A program made the position numbers and the translations under genes. Of a DNA stretch of 64,000 bases, positions 45,778 through 55,343 are shown piece by piece. The notes under the pieces are model-generated. The model did not search any database and had not been told where the DNA came from. It saw only the letters and a list, made by a program, of their open reading frames with translations. Origin of the DNA: 'Nostoc azollae' 0708 (GTDB lineage Bacteria > Cyanobacteriota > Cyanobacteriia > Cyanobacteriales > Nostocaceae); assembly GCF_000196515.1 (NCBI RefSeq), contig NC_014248.1, forward strand, positions 1,225,501-1,289,500, written 5' to 3'. The stretch's first letter is position 1. Each line of letters starts with the position of its first letter.

Positions 45778-46475
45778 GCAGTAGGAAGGTATTCACAACG
45801 GATAGCTTCTTCAATTATTGAGTGATCACATTCGTAATCATCAGCTAGATCATCAATTGAATCACCTCTATGATGGCGTTCAGCCAAAACACTTATAGCG
45901 ATTCTTGTATCAGCAATTACAAGGTGACCAAACGCAATGCGGGGATCAATAACAAAAATACGAGGATTATCTCCTTCGTGAGAGCGAGTGAAAGGATAAA
46001 GTTTAATTGCTAAGCCAGTAGGATCTGGTTCAATTCTTTCAAGATGAGTATTTAAAGCATCTTTTAAATCTGTTTGCCCAGGTTTAGAAGCATTAATCAA
46101 AAAACCGTATTTTTCTATAAATAAATCAACGCCATCAGTTCGGAATTCTTCACGTGCTAAGGGGTGTGGTACCTGAAACTGCTCATAAATGTAGTCAAGA
46201 GCTTTTCTGACTTTATCTAGTTGAATTTTATGGTCTTTACGAATTGCTCTTACAACATGAATTTCCACTAAATTAGTAAATGAAAGCAGTGTTGGTTTTA
46301 ATTCTCGAGTGAGAATAAGTGGTTTAAAAAAATTAACCCCGTTTGCAGTAGGATAATTTCTACCTTTTACCCAAGAGTTAATTGTTTCTGATGGAATACG
46401 GAGATATTTAGGAGCATCTTTAATAGTGTAAGCAGGAATATCTCTCGGATCAGTTTTTCCATAAAATTCTATCAT
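45774..46475 (-). CDS. VapB45-like antitoxin (HTH plus DUF433)
   Basis: 233 residues. N terminus YGKTDPRDIPAYTIKDAPKY LRIPSETINSWVKG is a helix-turn-helix; the C terminus FVIDPRIAFGHLVIADTRIA ISVLAERHHRGDSIDDLADD is DUF433. This architecture matches the antitoxin of the mycobacterial VapBC45 pair. Uninterrupted, unlike the toxin. The toxin ATG overlaps its TGA, so the pair was one operon. The protein may persist as a DNA-binding relic. Confidence 0.75.
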   Translation of the reverse strand: MIEFYGKTDPRDIPAYTIKDAPKYLRIPSETINSWVKGRNYPTANGVNFFKPLILTRELKPTLLSFTNLVEIHVVRAIRKDHKIQLDKVRKALDYIYEQFQVPHPLAREEFRTDGVDLFIEKYGFLINASKPGQTDLKDALNTHLERIEPDPTGLAIKLYPFTRSHEGDNPRIFVIDPRIAFGHLVIADTRIAISVLAERHHRGDSIDDLADDYECDHSIIEEAIRCEYLPTA

Positions 46476-46633
46476 TTTATGTACCTGTCAGAGATGTTCA
46501 TTTTTAATGAATGACTATATGGAGTTTAATAGCTAGTTTATTCATAGCATCTTCACATAATTTTGCTATGAGTTTTGTAATTTAGCATTAAGCATAGCTT
46601 TATACTGAGCCAACTGTATTTAATGATGCTATT

Positions 46634-47620
46634 ATAAATGCTGAAACACTGCTGGAAAAATATGTTGGAGGGCAAAGAAAGTTTCATTCTGTAAATTCGG
46701 GAGGAGTATACCTTAAAAGTTTAGACCTAAAAGAGATAGACCTATATCATTCAAATTTGAATGAAGCAGGTTTAAGTGAGGCCATCCTAATTGGAGCGAA
46801 ACTTAATAGTGTTGTCTTTACTAGACCCTGTCTAAAAAATGCAGATTTGCAATTAGCAGATTTGGAATTAATAGAAGGTTCTTCAATAAATCTAAGCTGG
46901 GCAGACCTTAACTTGGCTTGGTTGATTGGAGCAAGCTTGAATAATGCCAATTTGAGCAATGCCAGTATATATCAGGCAAATTGGGAGAGAATCAACCTCA
47001 ACAGTGCAAATCTAACTGGGGTAAACTTAGCAGAAACAGACTTGACTCAGGCAAGTCTCAATCGTGCATCACTTCAAAATGCCAATCTCCAAAAATCTCA
47101 ATTTCGAGGTGCCAATCTAGAAAAATGTCATCGACCTATTGCAAAATTGTTTATGTGGTATGATAGAGAGTTTTAGACTTTATGTATTTTTGGTGTTCTT
47201 TGGGCTGGCTAATTCAAACATAACCCTGTAACTCTAACTTTTGGCTAAAACAAACACAAACACCCATTATAACATAATAATCAATTCTGCAGGAGGTTTA
47301 ATCTATCAGGTGGAAATTTAGCTGAAGCGGATTTGGTTGCTGTCTTCCTGGGACCAGTCAACCTCAGAAACGCCAGTTTACAAGGTGCAAATTTAGAAAG
47401 AGCTTGTCTAGAAAATACAAACCTGATGAATGCAAACTTTGACGGTGCAAATCTGAAAAGGGCAAATTTAACCAGCGCAAATATATATGGTGCAACCTTT
47501 AAAAATGCCGACCTCACAGGTGCGATAATCCCAAATGGAGATGTTTATACAACAGATGTTGATTTAGACTTCAGTAAACCAGATGTACCCTTACCAAAAG
47601 AGCCAAAAGAGATTAATATT
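46634..47620 (+). pseudogene. Pentapeptide-repeat protein gene, start lost and split by MITE B
   Basis: Reading INAETLLEKYVGGQRKFHSV NSGGVYLKSLDLKEI from 46634, where relatives begin MNAxxLLxxY: the ATG has become ATA. A(N/D)LXX repeats follow: LSEAILIGAKLNSVVFT, NANLSNASIYQAN, TQASLNRASLQNANLQKSQF RGANLEKCH. At 47133 MITE B interrupts, and after it LSGGNLAEADLVAVFLGPVN LRNAS, DGANLKRANLTSANIYGATF KNADLTGAIIPNGD. Excising the insert restores frame (KCHLSGGN). The 3' frame runs without a stop into ridA. Confidence 0.75.
47133..47300. repeat. MITE-like repeat B, copy 2, inside the pentapeptide-repeat gene
   Basis: Starts GACCTATTGCAAAATTG and ends AATTCTGCAGGAGGTTTA. ATC stands on both sides (47130-47132 and 47301-47303), and removing the insert brings the reading frame back together. 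It shares its interior with copies at 38175 and 56298, including TGGTATGATAGAGAGTTTTA and AATTCAAACATAACCCTGTA. Confidence 0.85.
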
Positions 47621-48016
47621 ATGACCCGTCAAGTTATCCGTACTGATAATGCACCTGCACCAGTTGGACCCTATAATCAAGCTATTCTCGCTTCTGGAAA
47701 AATGCTGTTTGTAGCTGGACAAATAGCCATTGATCCGCGATTAGGTGATGTTGTTTATACCGATGATATCACCAAGCAAACAGAACAGGTGATGAGAAAT
47801 ATTGAAGCTATCCTGACAGAAGCCGACGCAACTTTTGATAATGTAGTTAAAACTGGTGTATTTTTAGCTGATATGAATGATTTTGCCGCTGTAAATGCGA
47901 TTTATGCAAAATATTTTCCAGAAGATACAGCCCCTGCGCGTGCTTGTGTAGAGGTATCACGTTTACCCAAAAATGTGTTGGTAGAGATTGAGTGTATTGC
48001 TGTTATTGGTGGTTAA
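47621..48016 (+). CDS. ridA: RidA/YjgF-family 2-iminobutanoate deaminase
   Basis: Hydrolyses reactive enamine/imine intermediates released by PLP enzymes. 131 residues: MTRQVIRTDNAPAPVGPYNQ AILASGKMLFVAGQIAIDP, and the C-terminal signature PARACVEVSRLPKNVLVEIE CIAV with the catalytic Arg. The start at 47621 matches the family, but no stop separates it from the upstream pentapeptide frame, so a fused product of 227 or more residues is possible. A weak AAAAGAG sequence precedes the ATG. Confidence 0.88.
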   Translation: MTRQVIRTDNAPAPVGPYNQAILASGKMLFVAGQIAIDPRLGDVVYTDDITKQTEQVMRNIEAILTEADATFDNVVKTGVFLADMNDFAAVNAIYAKYFPEDTAPARACVEVSRLPKNVLVEIECIAVIGG

Positions 48017-48276
48017 TGAAGTGGGCGTTAAAAATTAATTGTCGTTATGACAAGGCAAGAGGTGAACCAGGGCAGTGTTGGGGAGCTACTGCGGTGGAAG
48101 GGTTTCCCGGCATAAAACACGTGGTGTGGTTTCGCCCATGTAGGCGCTTTGCCTTCCCCCAGGGTGCGACTGGAGAACCCGAAGGTCAATAGGCACTTAT
48201 GCAATAGGGAAGAGGTTTTCAGGCTAATTTACATTTCTTGACATACTTCTTTTCACGTTGTTCTACTTAATCATAA

Positions 48277-48293
48277 GGTGGGCGATGCCCACC
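48277..48293. repeat. Palindromic intergenic repeat GGTGGGCGATGCCCACC
   Basis: Second copy of the palindrome at 20914 and 59601, here just beyond the stop of the truncated Uma2 gene. Confidence 0.7.
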
Positions 48294-48299
48294 CAAGTC

Positions 48300-48616
48300 T
48301 TAGTTTTCCGGTTCGATACCTGCTGCACGAAGTTGTGCTGCTAGTCTTTCAGCACGTTGTTTTTCTTGTTCTACTAACTCTGAACTCCACAACAACAAAT
48401 TTCCTTGTTCATCGAACCATCTCAACCATTTACCAATCAAGTTTTCCCTTGTTCCTTCCCATACACTAAGGTAAAGGTTCATTTCCTCTATCCAGTAAAC
48501 TTGGTTCTGATTGGGTGTTTGTATTTTGTATTTTTCGCTGCTGTTATCTAAGCGATAAACTTCTAATTCACCGCTTTGGAATATCTCGAAATGTCCCTTG
48601 CCATAATCCCAAACTT
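48300..48616 (-). pseudogene. C-terminal fragment of a Uma2-family gene, cut by IS1380 copy B
   Basis: Minus-strand reading VWDYGKGHFEIFQSGELEVY RLDNSS, then NQVYWIEEMNLYLSVWEGTR ENLIGKWLRWFDEQGNLLLW SSELVEQEKQRAERLAAQLR AAGIEPEN ends normally. Upstream of VWDYGKG the IS1380 right end begins. The 5' half is not found on the other side of the IS, so it has been deleted. A different Uma2 subtype from the one at 15699. Confidence 0.8.
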
Positions 48617-50459
48617 AACCTGGATTTCTCACAAGCAGTAAAAAATAAATTTACATGACCTGATGTGAGACTAAATTTTGATACATCATCAATCAAAACT
48701 GAATCGCAGAGATAAATTAAATATAAAATCGCATTTATAAAGCTAAAAAAGTCACTATCTTTTTATTGGTAGTAAGAGCAAAATGCTCTGGTCATAAAAT
48801 TAAGCATGACAAAACAAGACTTGAATCAACCCAAGGGTGAAGTATGATTAATTAGAAATAAGTAAAAGGCAATTTAACTTCAAATTAAGCAGTATTAGTC
48901 AGCATTATTAAGCGTTTATGAGCAGTAGCAAAGATATGTCTGTATGGGCAAGAACTAGTAATCGCAATTAAAATGGGACGTGTACTTACAGTAATTAAAG
49001 CTCCTAACTGCAATAATTTGGTACGAATAGTCCCAACATTAGCATTTTGTAATTCGGTTTTAGCTAAACATTTTTGACCCAAGGCATTGAGCAAAACCTA
49101 AGCTATAGAAGAGAACCATAAACCTAATTGATTTACCGTAAATGTATGGTTGCTTGTTCTATCACTAAAAAGTTCTAATTGTTGTTCTTTAAAACGATTT
49201 TCCATCTCCCCTCGCTGACAATATTTTTGTCTATATAGTTGACTAGGAGGTACTTTCTTAGTAGAAAGTGAAGTTACAACAAAACGAACATTAGTCCCTT
49301 TTACTCCATATTCAACTTTAAAAACAACACGACGACTACGGCTCCAAGATTCACGAGCTTTATAGTCTAAAGATTTATAGCAAATTGAGTTATTAATCAA
49401 GTCACCAGCAAATTCTGCAAGTTCTTCATCTGGTTTAAACATAGTTTCTAAGAATGAAACTACTGTTGATAGTTTTTCCTCAAACTCAAGGGATGCTCTA
49501 CTTTGAGTCTTTCTAGTCATCCCAATTAAACGACTATTTTGCGCCGATCCAAAAACATAATCCACACCCATGTGGGATTCACACCATGTGATGATATCGT
49601 CTCTAGAATAAACACTATCTCCACCTACTAAAATCTCAACATTCTTCCATTGTTGACCTATTTGTTTAATCACTCTTTGTACTTCTGATAATGCCCCAAA
49701 TGCTGGGTCTACGTTTGAAGGGCGAAGTTTGGCTGCTAATAGATGTTTTCCACAGAAAACATAAAGTGGAGCATAGCAGTATCCCCCATCATAAGTATTC
49801 AAGAAAACTTGCTCCTGATAGCTGTGGACTAAGTCATCAGTTACATCTAAATCCAAAACAATTTCTCTTGGTTCTTTGGCGTAAGATTCTAGAAATATTT
49901 TGACAAGTAAGCTTTCAATTTCTGATGGAGAATGCCAGATTTCATGGTACCCGCTTTCTGCTCCTTGTTCCACATCTTCAGGACAATGTTCCAGGGGATT
50001 TAAGGTACTCTTTCCTGCCAATTTTGCAGGTTCATTCTCTACTCCAATGCTTTTTCCTAAAGCTATAGCAAACATCTGGTCATGACGTAATTATTCGTGG
50101 TCGTTCAAGTCTTCATACCCCATGACCAGCCCGTATATTCTTTGTTTAATTAAGCTCTCTATTGAATGGTCAATCCGATTTGGCTTTCGCTAATCTTGGA
50201 AACATTGTGCAAACTGTGATGTGATTTGCAATTTTCTGTCTATTTCAGCAATTAAGCTGAATCCTGCATCTGCTCTTACTTGTCCACCCTGGAAATTGAC
50301 TATGACTGGCAGCCATTTTTGTTGCTCAAATTTCAACTGTTTTGGTATACAATCTCTTGAAGATGGGGTCATGGTTTCCAACTGCTAAAATGCCTGCTAT
50401 ATATACATTTCCGCAGTCTTTGACCCCTTTTTTTTATCTTCTTGTGACAAATCCGGGTT
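48617..50459 (-). mobile_element. IS1380-family element, copy B (1843 bp)
   Basis: Ends match copy A: left AACCTGGATTTCTCACAAG, right CTTGTGACAAATCCGGGTT. Length 1843 bp, identical to copy A, and inverted with respect to it. By eye the two copies differ only at scattered positions. No target duplication seen. It cuts the Uma2 gene on the left and meets an IS5 element within about 10 bp on the right. Confidence 0.9.
48885..50381 (-). pseudogene. IS1380 transposase, copy B (three in-frame stops)
   Basis: The minus strand carries the longest uninterrupted part, 325 codons (49098-50075): MFAIALGKSIGVENEPAKLA, REIVLDLDVTDDLVHSYQEQ, GYCYAPLYVFCGKHLLAAKL RPSNVDPAFGALSEVQRVIK Q, DYVFGSAQNSRLIGMTR. 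The DDE core is intact inside this block. Stops after CFQD (TAG), LNDHE (TAA) and SSIA (TAG) are the same as in copy A, and the remaining 69 codons (48885-49094, LNALGQKCLAKTELQN) lie beyond. So full-length protein cannot be made without readthrough. Confidence 0.9.
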
Positions 50460-50467
50460 AAACCTAA

Positions 50468-51377
50468 GAGGCTATTGATAAAGTAAATGTAAAGGGGAGT
50501 AGACAAGGAATGTTGGAAGGATAGGATACATAAAATGTAGTGTATTTACATAGCTACTGATGGAACGAAAGTCTTACCCCACAGACTTAACTGATATGGA
50601 GTGGGAAATCCTGGCCCCATTGATTCCACTAGCCCAAGAAGGAGGGCATCCACCCACAACAGATATAGGTGAAATATGTAATGCCATCTATTATCATTTG
50701 AAAACTGGATGTCAATGGAATATGCTTCCAGGTGACTTCCCGCCAAGGTCAACAGTATATAGCTATTACAGGAAATGGCAGGGCCAGGGGGTTTGGGAAA
50801 AATTCAACCATACATTGGGTGGTCAAGTTCGCTCGAAATTAGGTAAATCAATACAACCTACCGTGCTTGCCGTAGACAGTCAGTCGGTCAAGACTGACCA
50901 AAAAAAGGGGATGTGTATGGTTTTGACGGATGTAAAAACGTAAAAGGAAGAAAGGGGCATACTTTAGTTGATAGCCTGGGACTTGTGTTGAAAGTTGTTG
51001 TTAGTGAGGCGAATGCCCCAGAACGAATACTTACTGCCTATGCACTAATGGAACTGCTAGAGGAACCCACAGAATTATTAGAAATAGTCCAAGTTTTATG
51101 GGTTGATTCCGGTTATGACGGTGATAAATTTGCACTTGCAGTTTGGTTCATGATTCAAGCTCATGTTGAAGTCATAGGACCTACTGAGCAAGAATTTAAA
51201 GTTTTACCACAACCCTGGGTAGTAGAAAGAACATTTGGGTGGTTTAACCAATATCATCGTCTAAGCAAGGATTATGAGCGTTTAACACAAATGAGGTAAG
51301 GGGCTATATATGCTCTTATGAATAGAATTATGCTACTTCCTCTTGTCTCCTAAACATTTACTTTATAAATCATCTGT
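50468..51377 (+). mobile_element. IS5-family element (IS427-type, about 0.9 kb)
   Basis: Imperfect inverted ends: left ATTGATAAAGTAAATGT (50474-50490) and right ACATTTACTTTATAAAT (51354-51370), 16 of 17 matching, with further similarity on both sides. They bracket a transposase in two overlapping frames. It has inserted into or beside an IS1634-type gene, which ends abruptly at the right end. Confidence 0.75.
50560..51299 (+). CDS. IS5/IS427-type transposase made by -1 frameshift (C terminus short)
   Basis: First frame: MERKSYPTDLTDMEWEILAP LIPLAQEGGHPPTTDIGEIC NAIYY (50560-50943); second frame, from about 50905: DVYGFDGCKNVKGRKGHTLV DSLG, VDSGYDGDKFALAV, VERTFGWFNQYHRLSKDYER LTQMR (to 51299). 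The join lies at AAAAAAAGGGG (about 50900), a slippery run where a -1 shift yields DVYGFDG. IS427-group elements use this mode. The catalytic DDE residues are in VDSQS, VDSGY and VERTFGWF. The end lacks about 20 residues (TAA after TQMR, followed by IYALMNRIMLL), so activity is uncertain. Confidence 0.75.
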
Positions 51378-52531
51378 GAACTATATTTTTTCTTAGATTT
51401 GATTTGAGTAACTTTACTCTGGTTAATTTGGTGATATTTGAATTGTTTGAATAGTTTAGATAACCCCTTGATAGCATCAGCTTCACAAGCGAATTTTTCT
51501 GGTGATAACTTTTTGAAATCTTGCACAGCTTTTGATTGTGCCTTGGTAATTTTTTGTGAGAGCTTACCCAGCTCTAATTCTCTTCTTTCTTGACTTTGCA
51601 CTACTAACCATCTTTGTTCTATTCCTGGATAATTTACTGTTTTTGAAGCTAGTTTATATCCGGGTAAGTTACTATCAATAAATTCTGGTTCTGGTAATGT
51701 TGATATTAATGATTGTGCTGATTTTACGCTTAATAGCACTGGACATAACCAGCTTAAATCTGACATTATTTTTAGATTTGATTCTGTATATAAGGCCCAG
51801 TCTGCTACTATGAGACTATTAACTTTTAGTTAACTTTCAATCGTTCTTGGTACTCTACTGCTATTTTAGCAAAGCATGATGAATCTGCTTGGTTTCCCGA
51901 TGCTAGTTTTAAAAATATATATTGGTATGTCTCCATCTCATGAAGATATCATTTCTATGATGAACTGTTTTAACTCCGGTCTATGGTCACCAGAATAACC
52001 GTAGGTAATGGTTATTTCTTTTGGTGATTTTACTGCTAATTCTTCTAGTTCTTGATTATTTCCTACTTTTTGACTCTCGAATATTACTTCTGGTAAGCTG
52101 GTATGATATTGCCCATGTATGTACATTTATGATGAGTCTAGATGCCCTGCTCATAGGGATACTCCAAGTGTTTGGGCTGCTTTTAAGGCGACAATAAAAA
52201 ATATTCTATCCAATCCTTTTATAAATAGTTTATCCATGACTCTCCCCAGTTTATCATCCTTGAGATATTCTGGTGTTACTCCTGCTCCTATTAGATACTC
52301 ACAGGGGATTGTTTCAAAATCTTGGAGAAACATATATAAGGGTTTTTATACAAATCCTAACCCGTTGATTATCATGGCTTTTACTACATGACGCGGACTT
52401 AGTTTCTCTCCAATTTCAAGGATTATTTCTACTACTCCTATGGCGTCTATTATTCCTGCTACTATGCCTAAATGGTCTAGGTTTTGAATTTCCATTTTTT
52501 GAAGCTTTGATTTCACAACAGAATTATCCAC
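51378..52531 (-). pseudogene. IS1634-type transposase, decayed and 3'-truncated
   Basis: Successive minus-strand frames: MEIQNLDHLGIVAGIIDAIG VVEIILEIG, VKAMIINGLGFV (DUF4277), then DFETIPCEYLIGAGVTPEYL KDDKLGRVMDKLF, GQYHTSLPEVIFESQKVGNN, KEITITYGYSGDHRPELKQF, and PGIEQRWLVVQSQERRELEL. At least three frameshifts or stops separate them. The sequence ends at KKYSSQ where the IS5 right end begins, so the C-terminal third is missing here. Confidence 0.8.
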
Positions 52532-52920
52532 AACTCCTGTTGTGATTAAATCATTTCTTCTTCTGTTCTAATTTAATTTTTAAATCATTAAATTTTCTTT
52601 TCTTTTATCTTCTTTACAAAACTTTATTCTCTCACTCTATTACCATTTTAATCATACTATTCTCATTAAGCCTTTTCTCCCTTGCAGGGGTTTTAGTTCT
52701 GTTGTACTACTATCAGTGACAGTTAGGGTACGGAAGGTGGGATTTAAGTATCCTCAAGAAATAACCAAAATGCCAGAGAATCGGATTAATACCTGATAAG
52801 AGTCGGGCGTTTGTCAGTAAGGCGTTGGAGGTGGCGACATAAAACCCGGATTTTTTACCGAGGTCGTTTGATATTGAAGAAATATGTCGGAATGTGGGTT
52901 TGAGGCTTTGTATCCGATTT
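52532..52920. other. Intergenic region, no gene seen
   Basis: AT-rich flank of the IS1634 remnant. No recognisable frame; the 52532-52680 part is strongly T/C-skewed. Confidence 0.4.
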
Positions 52921-53180
52921 TGCTCTTGCTAACGCAGTTACAAGAAGCGATTTCCCAGTCTACTGAGTTAAGTGGAGAAGATAAAGCTAAAGCTTTAGAA
53001 CAATTGTAAACTGTGGCAGCAGCAGCGACAAGTCCTCAAGAAGCAACCCACAAAAAGACTGCCAAAAATCCTATTTCAATGTTGAAAAGTTTATTTACAA
53101 GTTTACCAACTGTGGCTCAATTAGTGGAAGACCCGAATAAATTATTACCTCTGATTAGTAAATTACTTGGTTTAGGATAA
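52921..53180 (+). pseudogene. C-terminal remnant of a cyanobacterial repeat-rich protein
   Basis: Reads LLLTQLQEAISQSTELSGED KAKALEQL, TAA, TVAAAATSPQEATHKKTAKN PISMLKSLFTSLPTVAQLVE DPNKLLPLISKLLGLG and a stop. This resembles the common C-terminal tail (xILTLLxQLQEAIxxS) found after pentapeptide or coiled-coil domains in cyanobacteria. One in-frame stop, no start, no upstream domain. Confidence 0.55.
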
Positions 53181-53214
53181 TTTATGTTCAAAGAGCTATC
53201 AGCATTATTCCTAA

Positions 53215-53312
53215 TACAGCAGGAGTCAGGAGTCAGGAGTCAGGAGTAAAACTCTCTTGCTCTCTAGGTTTCAATTTAGATTCTGTACCTCATTGATCTG
53301 CTATCTTCTGTA
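53215..53312. repeat. Short dispersed repeat C, copy 3
   Basis: Begins TACAGCAGGAGTCAGGAGTC AGGAGTCAGGAGT with extra heptamer-like units, then AAACTCTCTTGCTCTCTAGG TTTCAATTTAGATTCTGTAC, and ends ATCTGCTATCTTCTGTA. Same orientation as copy 1 at 11179. It lies between the graveyard and htpG. Confidence 0.8.
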
Positions 53313-53314
53313 AA

Positions 53315-53340
53315 TAGAGACGCTGTAAGCAACGTCTCTA
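53315..53340. repeat. Palindromic hairpin TAGAGACG/CGTCTCTA downstream of htpG
   Basis: Stem TAGAGACG / CGTCTCTA around a 10-base loop, followed on the plus strand by an A-run. Transcribed from htpG (minus strand) the U-run would come before the stem, not after, so it does not look like an intrinsic htpG terminator. It shares the AGAGACG core with the cphA terminator at 37104. Confidence 0.6.
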
Positions 53341-53384
53341 AAAAAAATGTGGGATAGTCCCTATCTATATTTAATTGTTCTTTT

Positions 53385-55343
53385 CTACTTACTCGCTTGT
53401 TCTGTTAGCTTCGTCAACACATCATTAGAACGTTCCACAAAGGATTTCATACCTTCAGCATCAAAGCCTTTTTGGGACATTAATGCTAAATCATAAACGT
53501 GCTGACAAATCATTTTCACTAACTGTTCTGTGGGTGATTCTCCATCACTTTGAATGATGATACTACCTTGATTGATATTAGCGAGGTTTTGAATCAAGGG
53601 ATGTGCGGTATTTACTAACAAAATATGATCTTCAGGAAAATCGGCGTTTTGCTGTTGCATCATGGCGTTCATTTCCCTTAGACGACGGAGAATTTCTGGT
53701 AACAATACCATTGCTGGTGGTGTTCCTTGAGGGTCATCTGATTTTAAGGCTTCCGTGCGGATGTTAACTTTGGGTCTGTTGAGTGATTTCTCAAATAGTT
53801 CTTTGATAATTTCACTTTTGGTTTTGTTGGTGGTGGGGTCAACAATTTCGCCGGATTTATCATCCAATAAGGTATTATCAAGGTCAGAATCTACCCGTGT
53901 AAATTTAACATCCTGATATTCTCTTTCTAGGAAGTTAATAAAGTGGGTGTCGATGAAGGAGTCCATAAATAGGACTTCTAAACCTTGGTTTTTGTGCAGT
54001 TCAATATATGTGGATTGACTGGCTTCATCGGTGCTGTAAAAAACGCGGTTTTCGTGGCGTTCTTTGTTGCGTTCTAGATATTCTTTGATGGTGGTGTAAG
54101 GTGTGCTGCTGGTGTTAGATGGGGTGACATCTTGCCAGAGATCACCTTCTGATGATTGGACTTCAACTGCGGGTGTTGTTTCTATTTTAGCAGTGCTGCG
54201 GAAGATGAGGATGTCTTCGACTTGTTTTTTAAATTTATCGTCGTTGAGAACGCCAAATTTAACGAATGTTCCTAAGTCTTTCCAAGCACTGATGTATTGT
54301 TCGCGGTCGTCGCGGTATAATTCTTTGAGGCGATCACCTACTTTCTTTGCTATGTAGTCACCAATACGTTTAACAGTGCGATCCCCCTGTAAAGCACTGC
54401 GAGAAACGTTCAATGGAATATCCGTACTATCAATCACACCCCGCATGGGCATTAAAAATTGGGGGATAATTTCTTCACAGTTATCGCTAACAAAAACCTG
54501 ATTGCAGAATAACTTAATTTGTCCTTTAGTCACATCCACATCAGGCCGCATCTTGGGAAAATACATAATCCCGTTAATAATAAACGGATAATCTGTATTC
54601 AGATGCACCCATAACAAAGGTTCTTCTTGAAAAGGATATAGATAGCGGTAAAATTCTAAATAATCTTCTTTGGTTAAATTGCTAGGAGATTCCCTCCAAG
54701 GTGCTTTTTCTTGGTTCAATACTTGCCCATCTAATTTGATGGGTACGGGCATAAAATCACAGTAAGTTTTCACTAGAGTTCTAATTCTCGCAGCTTCTAA
54801 ATATTCTTCCTCATCTGGCATTAAAGTGAGGGTAATAGTAGTACCGCGAGTAGTGCGAGAAGACTCATCTAAGGTAAACTCTGGTGAACCATCACAAGTC
54901 CAGTGAACTGCTTGAGAACCTTCTTGATAGGAAAGAGTATCAATGTCTACTTTTTTCGCCACCATGAAGGAGGAGTAGAAACCTAAACCAAAGTGTCCGA
55001 TTATTGGTTGATCTGCTTTCCCTTCATATTTGTGAATAAATTCTTCTGCACTTGAGAAAGCGACTTGGTTAATATATTTTTTGACTTCCTCTGCTGTCAT
55101 CCCAATCCCATTATCGGAGATGGAGAGGGTCTTTTTATCTTGATCAATGCCAATTGTAATTTCTGGTTCACCCGTGTCTCCATTATACTCACCAGCGCGG
55201 GACACCATTTTTAGCTTTTGGATGGCATCTACAGCGTTGGATACCAGTTCCCGCAAGAAAATTTGGTGATCTGAATAGAGAGACTTTTTGATAATTGGGA
55301 AAATATTATCAGTATGTATACTGATAGTGCCTTGTTCTAGCAT
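53385..55343 (-). CDS. htpG: Hsp90 chaperone HtpG
   Basis: ATP-dependent homodimeric chaperone, important in cyanobacterial heat and light stress. 652 residues. GHKL ATPase domain: YSDHQIFLRELVSNAVDAI, LSISDNGIGMTAEEVKKYI, HFGLGFYSSFMVAKKV, and TRGTTITL. Middle domain with FNVSRSALQ-like IPLNVSRSALQGD; C-terminal dimerisation domain present. Length slightly above the bacterial norm, with an extra charged segment near 395-440. Confidence 0.96.
   Translation of the reverse strand: MLEQGTISIHTDNIFPIIKKSLYSDHQIFLRELVSNAVDAIQKLKMVSRAGEYNGDTGEPEITIGIDQDKKTLSISDNGIGMTAEEVKKYINQVAFSSAEEFIHKYEGKADQPIIGHFGLGFYSSFMVAKKVDIDTLSYQEGSQAVHWTCDGSPEFTLDESSRTTRGTTITLTLMPDEEEYLEAARIRTLVKTYCDFMPVPIKLDGQVLNQEKAPWRESPSNLTKEDYLEFYRYLYPFQEEPLLWVHLNTDYPFIINGIMYFPKMRPDVDVTKGQIKLFCNQVFVSDNCEEIIPQFLMPMRGVIDSTDIPLNVSRSALQGDRTVKRIGDYIAKKVGDRLKELYRDDREQYISAWKDLGTFVKFGVLNDDKFKKQVEDILIFRSTAKIETTPAVEVQSSEGDLWQDVTPSNTSSTPYTTIKEYLERNKERHENRVFYSTDEASQSTYIELHKNQGLEVLFMDSFIDTHFINFLEREYQDVKFTRVDSDLDNTLLDDKSGEIVDPTTNKTKSEIIKELFEKSLNRPKVNIRTEALKSDDPQGTPPAMVLLPEILRRLREMNAMMQQQNADFPEDHILLVNTAHPLIQNLANINQGSIIIQSDGESPTEQLVKMICQHVYDLALMSQKGFDAEGMKSFVERSNDVLTKLTEQASK

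Noticed and set aside
47992-48192. 66-codon frame after ridA (MYCCYWWLMKWALKIN)
   Set aside because: Overlaps the end of ridA in another frame and continues into a GC-richer non-coding repeat stretch; no family resemblance.
15699-48616. The two Uma2 fragments (15699-16085 and 48300-48616) as halves of one gene separated by rearrangement
   Set aside because: They belong to different Uma2 subtypes by their sequence and neither break point coincides with the same mobile-element end.
53315-53340. Hairpin as an intrinsic terminator of htpG
   Set aside because: On the htpG strand the T-run precedes the stem instead of following it, so it cannot work as a standard terminator in that direction.
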